Shown here: piece by piece, positions 15,537 through 24,043 of the stretch
Layout: every line of letters starts with the position of its first letter
How positions within the stretch are numbered: the first letter of the stretch is position 1
Assembly: GCA_052387905.1 (NCBI GenBank)
Contig: JBQTIR010000016.1
Coordinates: 1 to 64,000, forward strand
Direction: 5' to 3'
Origin: JBQTII01 sp052387905
GTDB lineage: Bacteria > Actinomycetota > Actinomycetes > Sporichthyales > Sporichthyaceae
Length of the DNA stretch: 64,000 bases
Position numbers and translations under genes: made by a program
Notes under the pieces: generated by a model
What the model saw: only the letters and a program-made list of their open reading frames with translations
Told to the model about the DNA's origin: nothing
The model's database searches: none

Positions 15537-17015
15537 GTGACCGACGACGAACTGCCGGAGCAGGTACGGATCCGCCGCGAGAAGCTGGAGCGGCTCAAGG
15601 CGGCGGGGACCGACCCTTACCCGGTGGGGTACCCGCGCACCGCCACGATCGCCGAGGTGATCGCCGCCCACCATGGCCTGGAGGTCGACGTCGCGACCGG
15701 CGTCCGCGCCGGGATCGCCGGCCGCGTGATGCTCTCGCGTACCGGCGGCAAGCTCTGCTTCGCGACGCTGCGCGACTTCAGCGGCGACCTGCAGGTGATG
15801 TTGTCCCTGGACCGCCTCGGCGCCGAATCCCTGGCGGCCTGGAAGTCCGACGTCGACCTCGGCGACCACATCGGGGTGACCGGAGAGGTCATCACCTCCA
15901 AGCGCGGGGAGCTGTCCGTGCTGGTGGAGTCCTGGGCGATCACCGCCAAGTGCCTGCGCCCGTTGCCGGACAAGCACAAGGGCCTGTCCGACCCCGAGGC
16001 ACTGGTGCGCCAGCGCTACGTCGACCTGATCGTCAACCCCGAGGCTCGCCGGATGCTGACCGTGCGCAGCGAGATGGTGCGCTCGTTGCGCCAGACCCTG
16101 GCCGACTCCGGGTTCTGTGAGGTCGAGACGCCGATGCTGCAAGCGGTGCACGGCGGGGCAAATGCGCGTCCGTTCACTACCCACATCAACGCCTACGACG
16201 TCGATCTTTTTCTGCGTATCGCCCCCGAGCTCTACCTCAAGAGGCTTGCAGTCGGTGGTGTGGAGAAGGTGTTCGAGATCAACCGGAACTTCCGCAACGA
16301 GGGCGCGGACGCCACCCACAATCCTGAGTTCACGATGCTGGAGGCGTATGAGGCCTACGGCGACTACGACTCGATGGCCGTCCTGACTCAGCGTCTGATC
16401 GTCCAGGCTGCGCGCGACGCTTTGGGCGGCACGGTGTTACGTCGCGGGGACGAAGAATTTGACATCGGTGGAGAATGGCGCAGCATCACGCTCTATGACG
16501 GTTTGTCCGAGGTCTTGGGCACGCCGGTCGATGCGGACACCGACGTCGCCGCGCTCATCGAGTTGTGCGCCAAGGCCGACGTCCCGTACAACCCGGCGTG
16601 GAATCGCGGGCAGATTGTGCTGGAGATGTACGAGCACCTGCTGGAGTCCCGCACCGTACTGCCCACCTTCTACCGCGATTTTCCGACCGAAGTTTCCCCG
16701 TTGACCCGGGCGCACCGCACTGATCCACGCGTTGCCGAACGCTGGGACCTGGTCGCGTTCGGCACCGAGATCGGGACCGCGTATTCGGAGTTGATCGACC
16801 CTGTCGAGCAGCGCGCCCGTTTCACGGCCCAGTCGTTGCTGGCCGCCGGTGGCGATCACGAGGCGATGCAACTCGACGAGGACTTCCTACGGGCGCTGGA
16901 GTACGCCATGCCCCCGACGGGCGGCATGGGAATGGGCGTGGACCGCCTGCTGATGATGCTGACCGGCGCCTCGATCCGCCAGAGCGTGTTGTTCCCGTTC
17001 GTGCGCCCGGAATGA
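15537..17015 (+). CDS. lysS: lysine--tRNA ligase, class II
   Basis: 492 residues, GTG start. Charges tRNA-Lys. An N-terminal OB-fold anticodon-binding domain (about residues 55-160) precedes the class II catalytic core. Motifs: motif 1 around RSLRQTLADSGFCEVETPML, motif 2 in FEINRNFRNEGADATHNPEFT, motif 3 GMGMGVDRLLMML near the C-terminus. Length is normal. No T-box or other leader is visible. An acetyltransferase gene follows after 7 nt. Confidence 0.97.
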   Translation: MTDDELPEQVRIRREKLERLKAAGTDPYPVGYPRTATIAEVIAAHHGLEVDVATGVRAGIAGRVMLSRTGGKLCFATLRDFSGDLQVMLSLDRLGAESLAAWKSDVDLGDHIGVTGEVITSKRGELSVLVESWAITAKCLRPLPDKHKGLSDPEALVRQRYVDLIVNPEARRMLTVRSEMVRSLRQTLADSGFCEVETPMLQAVHGGANARPFTTHINAYDVDLFLRIAPELYLKRLAVGGVEKVFEINRNFRNEGADATHNPEFTMLEAYEAYGDYDSMAVLTQRLIVQAARDALGGTVLRRGDEEFDIGGEWRSITLYDGLSEVLGTPVDADTDVAALIELCAKADVPYNPAWNRGQIVLEMYEHLLESRTVLPTFYRDFPTEVSPLTRAHRTDPRVAERWDLVAFGTEIGTAYSELIDPVEQRARFTAQSLLAAGGDHEAMQLDEDFLRALEYAMPPTGGMGMGVDRLLMMLTGASIRQSVLFPFVRPE

Positions 17016-17022
17016 GGCGCAG

Positions 17023-17538
17023 ATGACGGGGCGCCCGACCCTGCGCAAGGCCCGGACCGCGGACGTATCCGAGATCCGGCGCTTCATCGACGTGTACGCC
17101 AATGACCGGATCCTGCTCTCCAAGCCGACGGTCGCCCTCTATGAGGACATCCAGGAATTCTGGGTGGCCGAGGCCGATCTCGGGTCCGGGTACGAAGTCG
17201 TGGGTTGTGGCGCATTGCACGTGATGTGGGAAGACCTCGCTGAGGTCCGCACGCTCGCAGTCGACCCGCGGCTGCGCGGCGCCGGAATCGGGCACCTACT
17301 GCTGGGTCGCCTGGTCGAGGCCGCGCGCGAACTCGGGGTTTCAAAACTGTTCTGTCTGACGTTTGAGGTGGAGTTCTTCACAGCTCACGGATTCGTCGAG
17401 ATCGACGGTGTTCCGGTCGAACCCGGGGTGTACTCCCAGATCGTGCAGTCCTATGACGAGGGCGTCGCGGAGTTCCTGGACCTGGAACGGGTGAAGCCGA
17501 ACACGCTGGGCAACACCCGCATGTTGTTGTCGCTTTAG
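17023..17538 (+). CDS. GNAT acetyltransferase, ArgA-like (amino-acid N-acetyltransferase)
   Basis: 171 residues. A single GNAT domain with the acetyl-CoA loop RTLAVDPRLRGAGIGHLLLG (near 77-96) and KLFCLTFEVEFF. The N-terminal RKARTADVSEIRRFID and TLYEDIQEFWVAE-like region resembles the short mycobacterial ArgA (Rv2747), which acetylates glutamine or glutamate at the entry to arginine synthesis. The long E. coli-type kinase-like domain is absent. It probably shares a transcript with lysS. The exact substrate cannot be read from the sequence. Confidence 0.8.
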   Translation: MTGRPTLRKARTADVSEIRRFIDVYANDRILLSKPTVALYEDIQEFWVAEADLGSGYEVVGCGALHVMWEDLAEVRTLAVDPRLRGAGIGHLLLGRLVEAARELGVSKLFCLTFEVEFFTAHGFVEIDGVPVEPGVYSQIVQSYDEGVAEFLDLERVKPNTLGNTRMLLSL

Positions 17539-17672
17539 TCTGGAGATGGACAAGGCGCGCGCAAATGGCCCGGCGCATTTGATCTGGCGCCGCAATTCTG
17601 CTTTCCTTTCGTCGACAGTTGTGCCGTGCGGACCCCGGCGCACCGCGAGCGACGAAGCGGAGAATCGCGACC

Positions 17673-18002
17673 ATGGCATCGAAGACCCTTGTCATTCTCG
17701 AGGACGACCTTGACGGTGGCGCCGCAGAGGAGACGGTCAAGTTCTCCCTCGACGGTGTTTCCTACGAGATCGACCTCTCGGCCAAGAACGCCGCCAAACT
17801 GCGCACGGCGCTGGCGGCCTATGTCGGCTCGGGCCGGCGCGTCGGTGGCCGTTCCGCGCGGGGCAAGGGCCCCGGCGCCAAGGCAGCCGGTAACCGCACC
17901 GCCGAGATCCGGGCCTGGGCGCGCGCCCAGAAGCTCGTGGTCAACGAGCGTGGCCGTATTCCGGCGGAGATCATCGCCAAGTTCGACAAGGCGCACAAGT
18001 AG
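17673..18002 (+). CDS. lsr2: Lsr2 nucleoid-associated protein
   Basis: 109 residues. A xenogeneic silencer that binds AT-rich DNA and bridges it, acting like H-NS in actinobacteria. The N-terminal oligomerisation half contains LEDDLDGG and SFxLDGVSYEIDLS-type sequence; the C-terminal half holds the AT-hook-like minor-groove motif RGRIP near residues 92-96 after the helix AEIRAWARAQ. The middle is a basic Gly-rich linker. The ATG at 17673 gives the usual length. Its location just before clpC is conserved in actinobacteria. Confidence 0.95.
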   Translation: MASKTLVILEDDLDGGAAEETVKFSLDGVSYEIDLSAKNAAKLRTALAAYVGSGRRVGGRSARGKGPGAKAAGNRTAEIRAWARAQKLVVNERGRIPAEIIAKFDKAHK

Positions 18003-18032
18003 GGAATAGACCCCGCGCTCCCCGGCGTTCCA

Positions 18033-18066
18033 CCAGCCCCGTACCGCGTCCGCGGTCCGGGGCTGG
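18033..18066. terminator. hairpin terminator after lsr2
   Basis: CCAGCCCCG and CGGGGCTGG arms with an inner ACCGCG/CGCGGT stem, starting 31 nt after the lsr2 stop. Confidence 0.65.
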
Positions 18067-18120
18067 ATGCGTCCGACAGGTTGCCCGCGGGGGTTTGTCC
18101 CAGGTGGGGATCAGCCGTTC

Positions 18121-18134
18121 GTTCGCCTCTGGCG
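18121..18134 (+). promoter_or_regulatory. ClgR-type operator upstream of clpC
   Basis: GTTCGC, five bases, GCG: an exact match to the actinobacterial ClgR box (GTTCGC-N5-GCG) known from clp gene promoters. It lies about 96 nt before the clpC start. The assignment rests on motif and context; no binding data. Confidence 0.55.
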
Positions 18135-18229
18135 GATCTTCCCCGCACCCGAACCGGGGGCGGGGCTAGAGTGACAGCACGGTAGGCGCAACGTCCGTCG
18201 CGCCCTCACCGTGCAGGGGAGCCGCGAAG

Positions 18230-20737
18230 ATGTTCGAGAGATTTACTGACCGCGCCCGACGTGTTGTGGTTCTGGCCCAAGAAGAGGCCCGGATGCTCAA
18301 CCACAACTACATCGGCACCGAGCACATCCTGCTCGGCCTCATCCACGAGGGTGAAGGCGTCGCGGCCAAGGCTCTGGAGAGCCTCGGCATCTCGCTGGAG
18401 GCCGTCCGCTCCCAGGTCGAGGAGATCATCGGCCAGGGCCAGCAGGCTCCGTCCGGCCACATCCCCTTCACCCCGCGCGCCAAGAAGGTGCTCGAGCTCT
18501 CGCTGCGCGAGGCGCTTCAGCTCGGCCACAACTACATCGGGACCGAGCACATCCTGCTCGGCCTGATCCGCGAGGGCGAGGGGGTCGCCGCCCAGGTGCT
18601 GGTCAAGCTCGGCGCCGACCTCAACCGCGTCCGCCAGCAGGTCATCCAGCTGCTCAGCGGCTACCAGGGCAAGGAACCTGCTGCAGCCGGTGGTCCCGCC
18701 GAAGGCACCCCGTCGACCTCGCTGGTCCTGGACCAGTTCGGCCGCAACCTGACCCAGGCCGCCCGCGAGGGCAAGCTCGACCCGGTCATCGGCCGGGACA
18801 AGGAAATTGAGCGCGTCATGCAGGTGCTGTCCCGGCGCACCAAAAATAACCCGGTGCTGATCGGCGAGCCCGGCGTCGGCAAGACCGCCGTCGTGGAGGG
18901 CCTGGCCCAGAAGATCATCCGCGGCGAGGTCCCCGAGACTCTCAAGGACAAGCAGCTCTACACGTTGGACCTCGGCGCCCTGGTCGCCGGTTCCCGCTAC
19001 CGCGGTGATTTCGAGGAGCGGCTGAAGAAGGTCCTCAAGGAGATCCGCACCCGCGGCGACATCATCTTGTTCATCGACGAGCTGCACACCCTCGTCGGAG
19101 CCGGCGCCGCGGAAGGTGCGATCGACGCCGCCAGCATCCTCAAGCCGATGCTGGCCCGCGGTGAACTCCAGACCATCGGGGCCACCACACTGGATGAGTA
19201 CCGCAAGCACCTGGAGAAGGACGCCGCTCTGGAGCGACGGTTCCAGCCGATCCAGGTCGCCGAGCCCTCGCTCGCGCACACCATCGAGATCCTCAAGGGT
19301 CTGCGGGACCGCTACGAGGCCCACCACCGGGTCTCGATCACCGACGCGGCCCTGGTCGCGGCGGCCACCCTGGCCGACCGCTACATCTCCGACCGGTTCC
19401 TGCCGGACAAGGCCATCGACCTCATCGACGAGGCCGGCTCGCGCATGCGCATCCGCCGCATGACCGCACCGCCGGACCTGCGTGAGTTCGACGAGAAGAT
19501 CGCCGGCGTGCGCCGGGACAAGGAATCGGCGATCGACGCGCAGGACTTCGAGAAGGCCGCCGCGCTCCGGGACACCGAAAAGCAGCTGCTGGGCGAGAAA
19601 TCGGTCCGGGAGAAGGAATGGAAGTCCGGCGACATGGACATCGTCGCCGAGGTGGACGAGGAGCTCATTGCCGAGGTCCTGGCCACCGCGACCGGCATCC
19701 CGGTCTTCAAGCTGACCGAGGAGGAGTCCTCGCGGCTGCTGCGCATGGAGGACGAGCTGCACAAGCGCGTCATCGGGCAGAAGGAAGCGATCAAGGCGCT
19801 CTCCCAGGCCATCCGGCGCACCCGCGCGGGACTGAAGGACCCCAAGCGGCCCGGTGGATCGTTCATCTTCGCCGGCCCCTCGGGTGTCGGTAAGACGGAG
19901 CTGAGCAAGACCCTCGCCGAGTTCCTGTTCGGTGACGAGGATTCCCTCATCTCCCTGGACATGAGCGAGTACTCCGAGAAGCACACCGTCTCGCGCCTGT
20001 TCGGTTCCCCTCCCGGCTACGTCGGGTACGAAGAGGGCGGCCAGCTCACCGAGAAGGTGCGGCGCAAGCCGTTCTCGGTGGTCCTGTTCGACGAGGTCGA
20101 GAAGGCCCACCCGGACATCTTCAACTCGCTGTTGCAGATCCTGGAGGACGGCCGGCTGACCGACGCCCAGGGCCGGGTCGTGGACTTCAAGAACACCGTC
20201 ATCATCATGACGACCAACCTCGGCACCCGGGACATCTCCAAGGGCTTCAACCTCGGCTTCGCCGCGGACGGCAACCAGCAGACGAACTACGAGCGGATGA
20301 AGCAAAAGGTCCAGGACGAGCTCAAGCAGCACTTCCGGCCCGAGTTCCTCAACCGCGTCGATGACATCGTCGTGTTCCATCAGCTGTTCGAGGACGAGAT
20401 CATCCAGATCGTCGACCTGATGATCGAGAAGCTCGACGAGCGCATGAAGGACAAGGACATGGCCATCGAGGTCACGCCCGCGGCCAAGGCGCTGCTCGCC
20501 AAGCGCGGGTTCGACCCCGTGATGGGCGCTCGGCCGCTGCGTCGTGCGATCCAGCGCGAGGTGGAGGACGCCCTGTCCGAGAAGATCCTGTACTCGGAGC
20601 TGCGCCCCGGCCAGATCGTGGTGGTCGACGTCGAGGGTGAAGGCGACGCCGCGAAGTTCACTTTCCGCGGTGAGCTCAAGCCGGTGCCTGCTCCGGCGCT
20701 GCTCGACCCGACCCTGGTCGACCTGACCAAGGACTGA
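18230..20737 (+). CDS. clpC: ATP-dependent Clp protease ATP-binding subunit ClpC
   Basis: 835 residues. A Hsp100 unfoldase that feeds substrates to ClpP. Two N-terminal Clp repeats (about residues 1-145), AAA1 with Walker A GEPGVGKT (212-219), a middle UVR-type coiled-coil segment (near 420-455, FDEKIAGVRRDKESAIDAQDFEKAA region), and AAA2 with Walker A GPSGVGKT (549-556). The C-terminus carries a short acidic tail. Length matches actinobacterial ClpC (about 840-850). A ClgR-type box lies upstream. It ends convergently with mutY, with a shared hairpin. Confidence 0.98.
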   Translation: MFERFTDRARRVVVLAQEEARMLNHNYIGTEHILLGLIHEGEGVAAKALESLGISLEAVRSQVEEIIGQGQQAPSGHIPFTPRAKKVLELSLREALQLGHNYIGTEHILLGLIREGEGVAAQVLVKLGADLNRVRQQVIQLLSGYQGKEPAAAGGPAEGTPSTSLVLDQFGRNLTQAAREGKLDPVIGRDKEIERVMQVLSRRTKNNPVLIGEPGVGKTAVVEGLAQKIIRGEVPETLKDKQLYTLDLGALVAGSRYRGDFEERLKKVLKEIRTRGDIILFIDELHTLVGAGAAEGAIDAASILKPMLARGELQTIGATTLDEYRKHLEKDAALERRFQPIQVAEPSLAHTIEILKGLRDRYEAHHRVSITDAALVAAATLADRYISDRFLPDKAIDLIDEAGSRMRIRRMTAPPDLREFDEKIAGVRRDKESAIDAQDFEKAAALRDTEKQLLGEKSVREKEWKSGDMDIVAEVDEELIAEVLATATGIPVFKLTEEESSRLLRMEDELHKRVIGQKEAIKALSQAIRRTRAGLKDPKRPGGSFIFAGPSGVGKTELSKTLAEFLFGDEDSLISLDMSEYSEKHTVSRLFGSPPGYVGYEEGGQLTEKVRRKPFSVVLFDEVEKAHPDIFNSLLQILEDGRLTDAQGRVVDFKNTVIIMTTNLGTRDISKGFNLGFAADGNQQTNYERMKQKVQDELKQHFRPEFLNRVDDIVVFHQLFEDEIIQIVDLMIEKLDERMKDKDMAIEVTPAAKALLAKRGFDPVMGARPLRRAIQREVEDALSEKILYSELRPGQIVVVDVEGEGDAAKFTFRGELKPVPAPALLDPTLVDLTKD

Positions 20738-20756
20738 GCTTCACCCAGCTTCACTC

Positions 20757-20806
20757 GTAGCGTCCGACCAACTGTGGCTTATAGGCCACCTCTGGTCGGA
20801 CGCTAC
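20757..20806. terminator. bidirectional hairpin between clpC and mutY
   Basis: GTAGCGTCCGACCA and TGGTCGGACGCTAC are perfect 14-nt outer arms with an inner GTGGC/GCCAC stem. It lies between convergent genes and overlaps the last codon and stop of mutY (20803-20805). Confidence 0.75.
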
Positions 20807-21768
20807 GTGTTTGTGGGGAGCGCGTAGCGGCCGTCAGGGAGTGGGTCGACGAGGCCGTCGGCGATCAACGAGTCCAAGGCGCGGGCGCGCTGGATCGGCT
20901 CCGCCCAGCAGTCGTCCAAGGCCGCCGGCGTGACCGGCTCGGGCGCCCGTTCACGCAGCGCCCCCAGCAGCAGGCCGCGGACCTGACGATCGGTCCCTGC
21001 GAAGGTCTGCGTGCGGCGGGGTTCGGTCCCCGCGGGCCTGCCGGCGCCGTGCCACGCGCAGAATTCCTGGACGGGGCAGTGGCCGCAACGCGGCGCCCGG
21101 GCGGTGCACACCAGCGCGCCGAGTTCCATCGACGCCGCCGCCCAGCGCGCGGCGTCCGCGGCGCCGGCCGGGAGCAGCTCGGTGGCTCGGACGCGCTCGG
21201 CCGCGGTGATCGAGGCGCCGGGGAACTCCTGACCGCCGTAGACCCGGCTCAGCACCCGGCGCACGTTGGTATCCAGGACGACGTGGCGGCGCCCGTACCC
21301 GAACGAAGCCACTGCGGCCGCGGTGTAGTCGCCGACGCCGGGCAGCGCACGCAAGGCCTCGTAGTCCGCGGGGACGACACCCTCGTGCCGGTCGACGATG
21401 GTCCGCGCCGCGGAGTGCAGACGCAACGCACGGCGCGGATACCCCAATCGGCCCCAGGCCAGGACCGCCTCGCCGGGGGAGTCCGCGGCCAGCGCATCGG
21501 GCGTCGGCCACCGCCGCACCCAGGCCTCGTAGGTGGGCTGCACGCGCGCGACCGGGGTCTGCTGCAACATGACCTCGCTGACGAGAATCGCCCACGGCCC
21601 GGCGCCGGCTGCGCGCCACGGCAGCTCCCGCGCATGGGCGTCGAACCAGTCCAGGATCACGGCGACCAGGGACGCATTTTCCAGCGCCGGAAGCCGGCGC
21701 GGCTCGGCGCCCGCATCCGGCTCGGAGTGAGCGGCGCGCCCGACGGCGTGCCTTCCCGTCATCGGCAC
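20803..21768 (-). CDS. mutY: A/G-specific adenine glycosylase MutY
   Basis: 321 residues. Removes adenine mispaired with 8-oxoguanine. Helix-hairpin-helix LPGVGDYTAAA (142-152), catalytic Glu65 in SEVMLQQT, catalytic Asp166 in VVLDTNVRR, and the 4Fe-4S loop Cys221-Cys228-Cys231-Cys237 in C-X6-C-X2-C-X5-C spacing. The C-terminal NUDIX-type 8-oxoG recognition domain of E. coli MutY is shortened to about 70 residues, as often seen in actinobacteria. The N-terminal 28 residues are poorly conserved, so a later start is possible. Confidence 0.95.
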   Translation of the reverse strand: MPMTGRHAVGRAAHSEPDAGAEPRRLPALENASLVAVILDWFDAHARELPWRAAGAGPWAILVSEVMLQQTPVARVQPTYEAWVRRWPTPDALAADSPGEAVLAWGRLGYPRRALRLHSAARTIVDRHEGVVPADYEALRALPGVGDYTAAAVASFGYGRRHVVLDTNVRRVLSRVYGGQEFPGASITAAERVRATELLPAGAADAARWAAASMELGALVCTARAPRCGHCPVQEFCAWHGAGRPAGTEPRRTQTFAGTDRQVRGLLLGALRERAPEPVTPAALDDCWAEPIQRARALDSLIADGLVDPLPDGRYALPTNT

Positions 21769-21795
21769 CCTTTCGGCCTAACGTGCTGAGCAATC

Positions 21796-22533
21796 ATGAA
21801 TGCCATTCTCGACCCCGTCGGCCGTCGGCCTTCCGCTGTGTACTGGCGGCGCCGCGCCGTGATGTTCGCTGCGCTCGCCGCCGCCACCCTGCTGCTGGCC
21901 AAGGCGTGCGGGACCAACGGTCCCAACATCGGCCCGGTCGCCCAACAGCAACCGGTCCCGCTGCTGAGCACCTTTACCCCGACGCCGACGCCGACCCCCA
22001 CGTCGACGATCCCGTTCACCAGGTACACCGGTAAGCCGAAGCCCACCGCGAGCGCCCAACCCGCGGACAAGACCAAGACCGCCGTCAAGGCGGCGAAGAA
22101 CGCCGAACCCGAGCCCACCTCGGACGCGCAGATCGCCGGGCCGGTTGCGTGCGCGAAGTCGAACCTGCGGGTCGTGCTGCGGACCGACGAGCGCATCTAC
22201 TCGACGACGTCCAAGCCCAAGCTGTTCCTCGGCGTGAAGAACACCGGTGAGAACGCGTGCCTGGCCGACCTGGGCTCGCGCGCGCTCTCCTTCACGATCG
22301 TCTCCGGCAAGGACCGCATCTGGTCCTCCGACGACTGCCAGGGCAAGGGCACGAAGGACATTCGGCTGCTCGAGCCCGGCCAGGAGCTGTTCGCCCGTTC
22401 CGTTTGGAGCCTGGTCCGTTCCCAGCCCGGCTGCCCGAAGGGCCTGGCGAACGCCCGCGCCGGCACCTACGTCCTCGAAGGCTCCGCCGCCGGCGTCCCA
22501 GCCCGCAAACGCGCCGTCTTCGACATCCGCTAG
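21796..22533 (+). CDS. membrane-anchored extracytoplasmic protein, unknown function
   Basis: 245 residues, divergent from mutY by 27 nt. A basic N-terminus and one hydrophobic segment (about residues 25-40, VMFAALAAATLLLAKACG) act as anchor or signal; the Cys within KACG could be a weak lipobox. A Thr/Pro-rich linker (TPTPTPTPT) and a Lys/Ala-rich stretch follow. The C-terminal 125 residues form a compact domain with four cysteines (VACAKS, NACLADL, DDCQGKG, PGCPKG) and probably Ig-like strands. Similar proteins occur beside mutY/disA in other actinomycetes; the role is unknown. Confidence 0.72.
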   Translation: MNAILDPVGRRPSAVYWRRRAVMFAALAAATLLLAKACGTNGPNIGPVAQQQPVPLLSTFTPTPTPTPTSTIPFTRYTGKPKPTASAQPADKTKTAVKAAKNAEPEPTSDAQIAGPVACAKSNLRVVLRTDERIYSTTSKPKLFLGVKNTGENACLADLGSRALSFTIVSGKDRIWSSDDCQGKGTKDIRLLEPGQELFARSVWSLVRSQPGCPKGLANARAGTYVLEGSAAGVPARKRAVFDIR

Positions 22534-22549
22534 TGCGGCGCCCTATCCC

Positions 22550-22612
22550 AACTTCGGGCGGCGATCCGACCTATCGCGGGCCTCGGATAGGTCCACGCGC
22601 CGCCCGAAGATG
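22550..22612. repeat. palindromic element family A, copy 3
   Basis: ACTTCGGGCGGCG..GACCTATC and GATAGGTCCACGCGCCGCCCGAAG-type arms around GCGGGCCTCG. It is the first of a direct pair (period 78 bp) lying between the anchored protein gene and the disA 3' end. Confidence 0.85.
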
Positions 22613-22627
22613 CCCCCGCCCTATCCC

Positions 22628-22689
22628 AAGTTCGGGCGGCGATCCGACCTATCGCGGCCTCGGATAGGTTTACGCGCCGCCCGAAGATG
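22628..22689. repeat. palindromic element family A, copy 4
   Basis: A second copy of the pair, one base shorter in the centre and with GGTTTACG replacing GGTCCACG. It ends 26 nt before the disA stop, so the pair may also serve as terminator for both convergent genes. Confidence 0.85.
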
Positions 22690-22714
22690 CGGGTTCGGCA
22701 GGTCTGCGACGGGG

Positions 22715-23824
22715 CTATACGTAGCGCTCGAGGATCGAAGATTCTGCGAGACGCGAAAGGCCCTCGCGGACCGAGCGGGCCCGGGATTCCCCGACGCCGT
22801 CGACGGTCTGCAGGTCGTCGATACTCGCGGCGAGCAGCTTCTGCAGGCCGCCGAAGTGTTCAACCAGGCGTTCGATCACCGCGGCCGGCAACCGTGGCAC
22901 CTTGGCCAGCAGGCGGTAGCCGCGGGGGCTGACCGCGCTCTCCAGGGCCTCGACGCCACCGGTGTAGCCCAGCGCCCTCGCCACCGTCGACAGGTCCAGC
23001 AGGTCGGTGGCAGTCAGCAGGTTCAGCGCCTCCAGGGCGTCGACGGCCTCATAGCGTGCGCGCCCGGTCGGCGCCGGGAGGTAGTCGCGGGTGACCTGCT
23101 CGCGGTCGTCCTCGACGCCGGCGATCAACTCATCGAGCTGCAGGGCGAGCAGGCGCCCGTCGGAGCCGAGCTCGACGACGTAGCCCTCGATCTCGCGGGC
23201 GATCCGGCGGACCATCTCCAGGCGCTGGGCCACCGCCGCGACATCGCGGATCGTGACCAGGTCCTCGATCTCCAGCGCCGACAGTGTCCCGGCGACCTCG
23301 TCGAGGCGAAGCTTGTATCGCTCCAGGGTGGCCAGTGCCTGGTTCGCCCGGGTCAGGATCGTGCCGGAGTCCTCCAGCACGTGCCGCACCCCACGGATGT
23401 AGAGCGCGATCAGGTGCATGGACTGGCTGACCGAGATCACCGGAAGGTCGACCTGGCGCGAGACCCGGTCCGCAGTGCGGTGCCGCGTCCCGGATTCGTC
23501 GGTCGGAATGTTGGAGTCCGGCATCAGGTGCACGGCCGCCCGCACGATTTTCGTGGCCTCGCGGTCCAGGACGATTGCGCCGTCCATCTTCGCGAGCTCA
23601 CGCAATCGGGTGGCGGAGAACTCGACGTCGAGCACGAATCCGCCGGTGCACATCGACTCCACGGTCTTCTCGTGCCCGAGCACGATCAGGGCGCCGGTGT
23701 GTCCACGCAGGATGCGTTCCAGGCCCTCCCGCAGTTGAGTTCCGGGCGCGACCGCGGACAAGGTCGCGCGCAGCGATGCCGCGTGCTCGACGCTGGAAGC
23801 ATCGGGCGGCTCGATCGTGGACAC
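22715..23824 (-). CDS. disA: DNA integrity scanning protein / diadenylate cyclase DisA
   Basis: About 369 residues from the GTG at 23824. Makes c-di-AMP from two ATP and is inhibited on branched DNA. The DAC domain shows DGA (81-83) and RHRTADR (114-120). A helical linker and a C-terminal helix-hairpin-helix DNA-binding domain (DLQTVDGVGESRARSVREGL) follow. In-frame starts further upstream (ATG 23902 or 23965) would add 26-47 residues with no family similarity, so the GTG is preferred. radA lies just upstream on the same strand; the radA-disA pair is widely conserved and the two proteins are functionally linked in other bacteria. Confidence 0.95.
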   Translation of the reverse strand: MSTIEPPDASSVEHAASLRATLSAVAPGTQLREGLERILRGHTGALIVLGHEKTVESMCTGGFVLDVEFSATRLRELAKMDGAIVLDREATKIVRAAVHLMPDSNIPTDESGTRHRTADRVSRQVDLPVISVSQSMHLIALYIRGVRHVLEDSGTILTRANQALATLERYKLRLDEVAGTLSALEIEDLVTIRDVAAVAQRLEMVRRIAREIEGYVVELGSDGRLLALQLDELIAGVEDDREQVTRDYLPAPTGRARYEAVDALEALNLLTATDLLDLSTVARALGYTGGVEALESAVSPRGYRLLAKVPRLPAAVIERLVEHFGGLQKLLAASIDDLQTVDGVGESRARSVREGLSRLAESSILERYV

Positions 23825-24043
23825 GGACCCCCACAGGGTGCGGCGCTGGGATGCAAGACCGGACGCAGAGCTGGGCACAAAGTGGTGCAGATGACGCGTC
23901 ATGGAGTGTACGCGCGCTACCTGCAGATTTCCCGACCTGGCGTCAGAAAGCGATCGGGTCGTCACACAGCGGCGCGACGTGCTGGCAGGAGAGTTTCGGC
24001 GTCAGCACAACCGAAGTTGACCCGACCGGCCACGGTGGCGCCG

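Noticed and set aside
18206..20380. 724-codon open frame antisense to clpC
   Set aside because: A shadow of clpC caused by high GC: no ribosome site, composition of Asp/Leu/Gly/Arg typical of antisense frames, and clpC is unmistakable.
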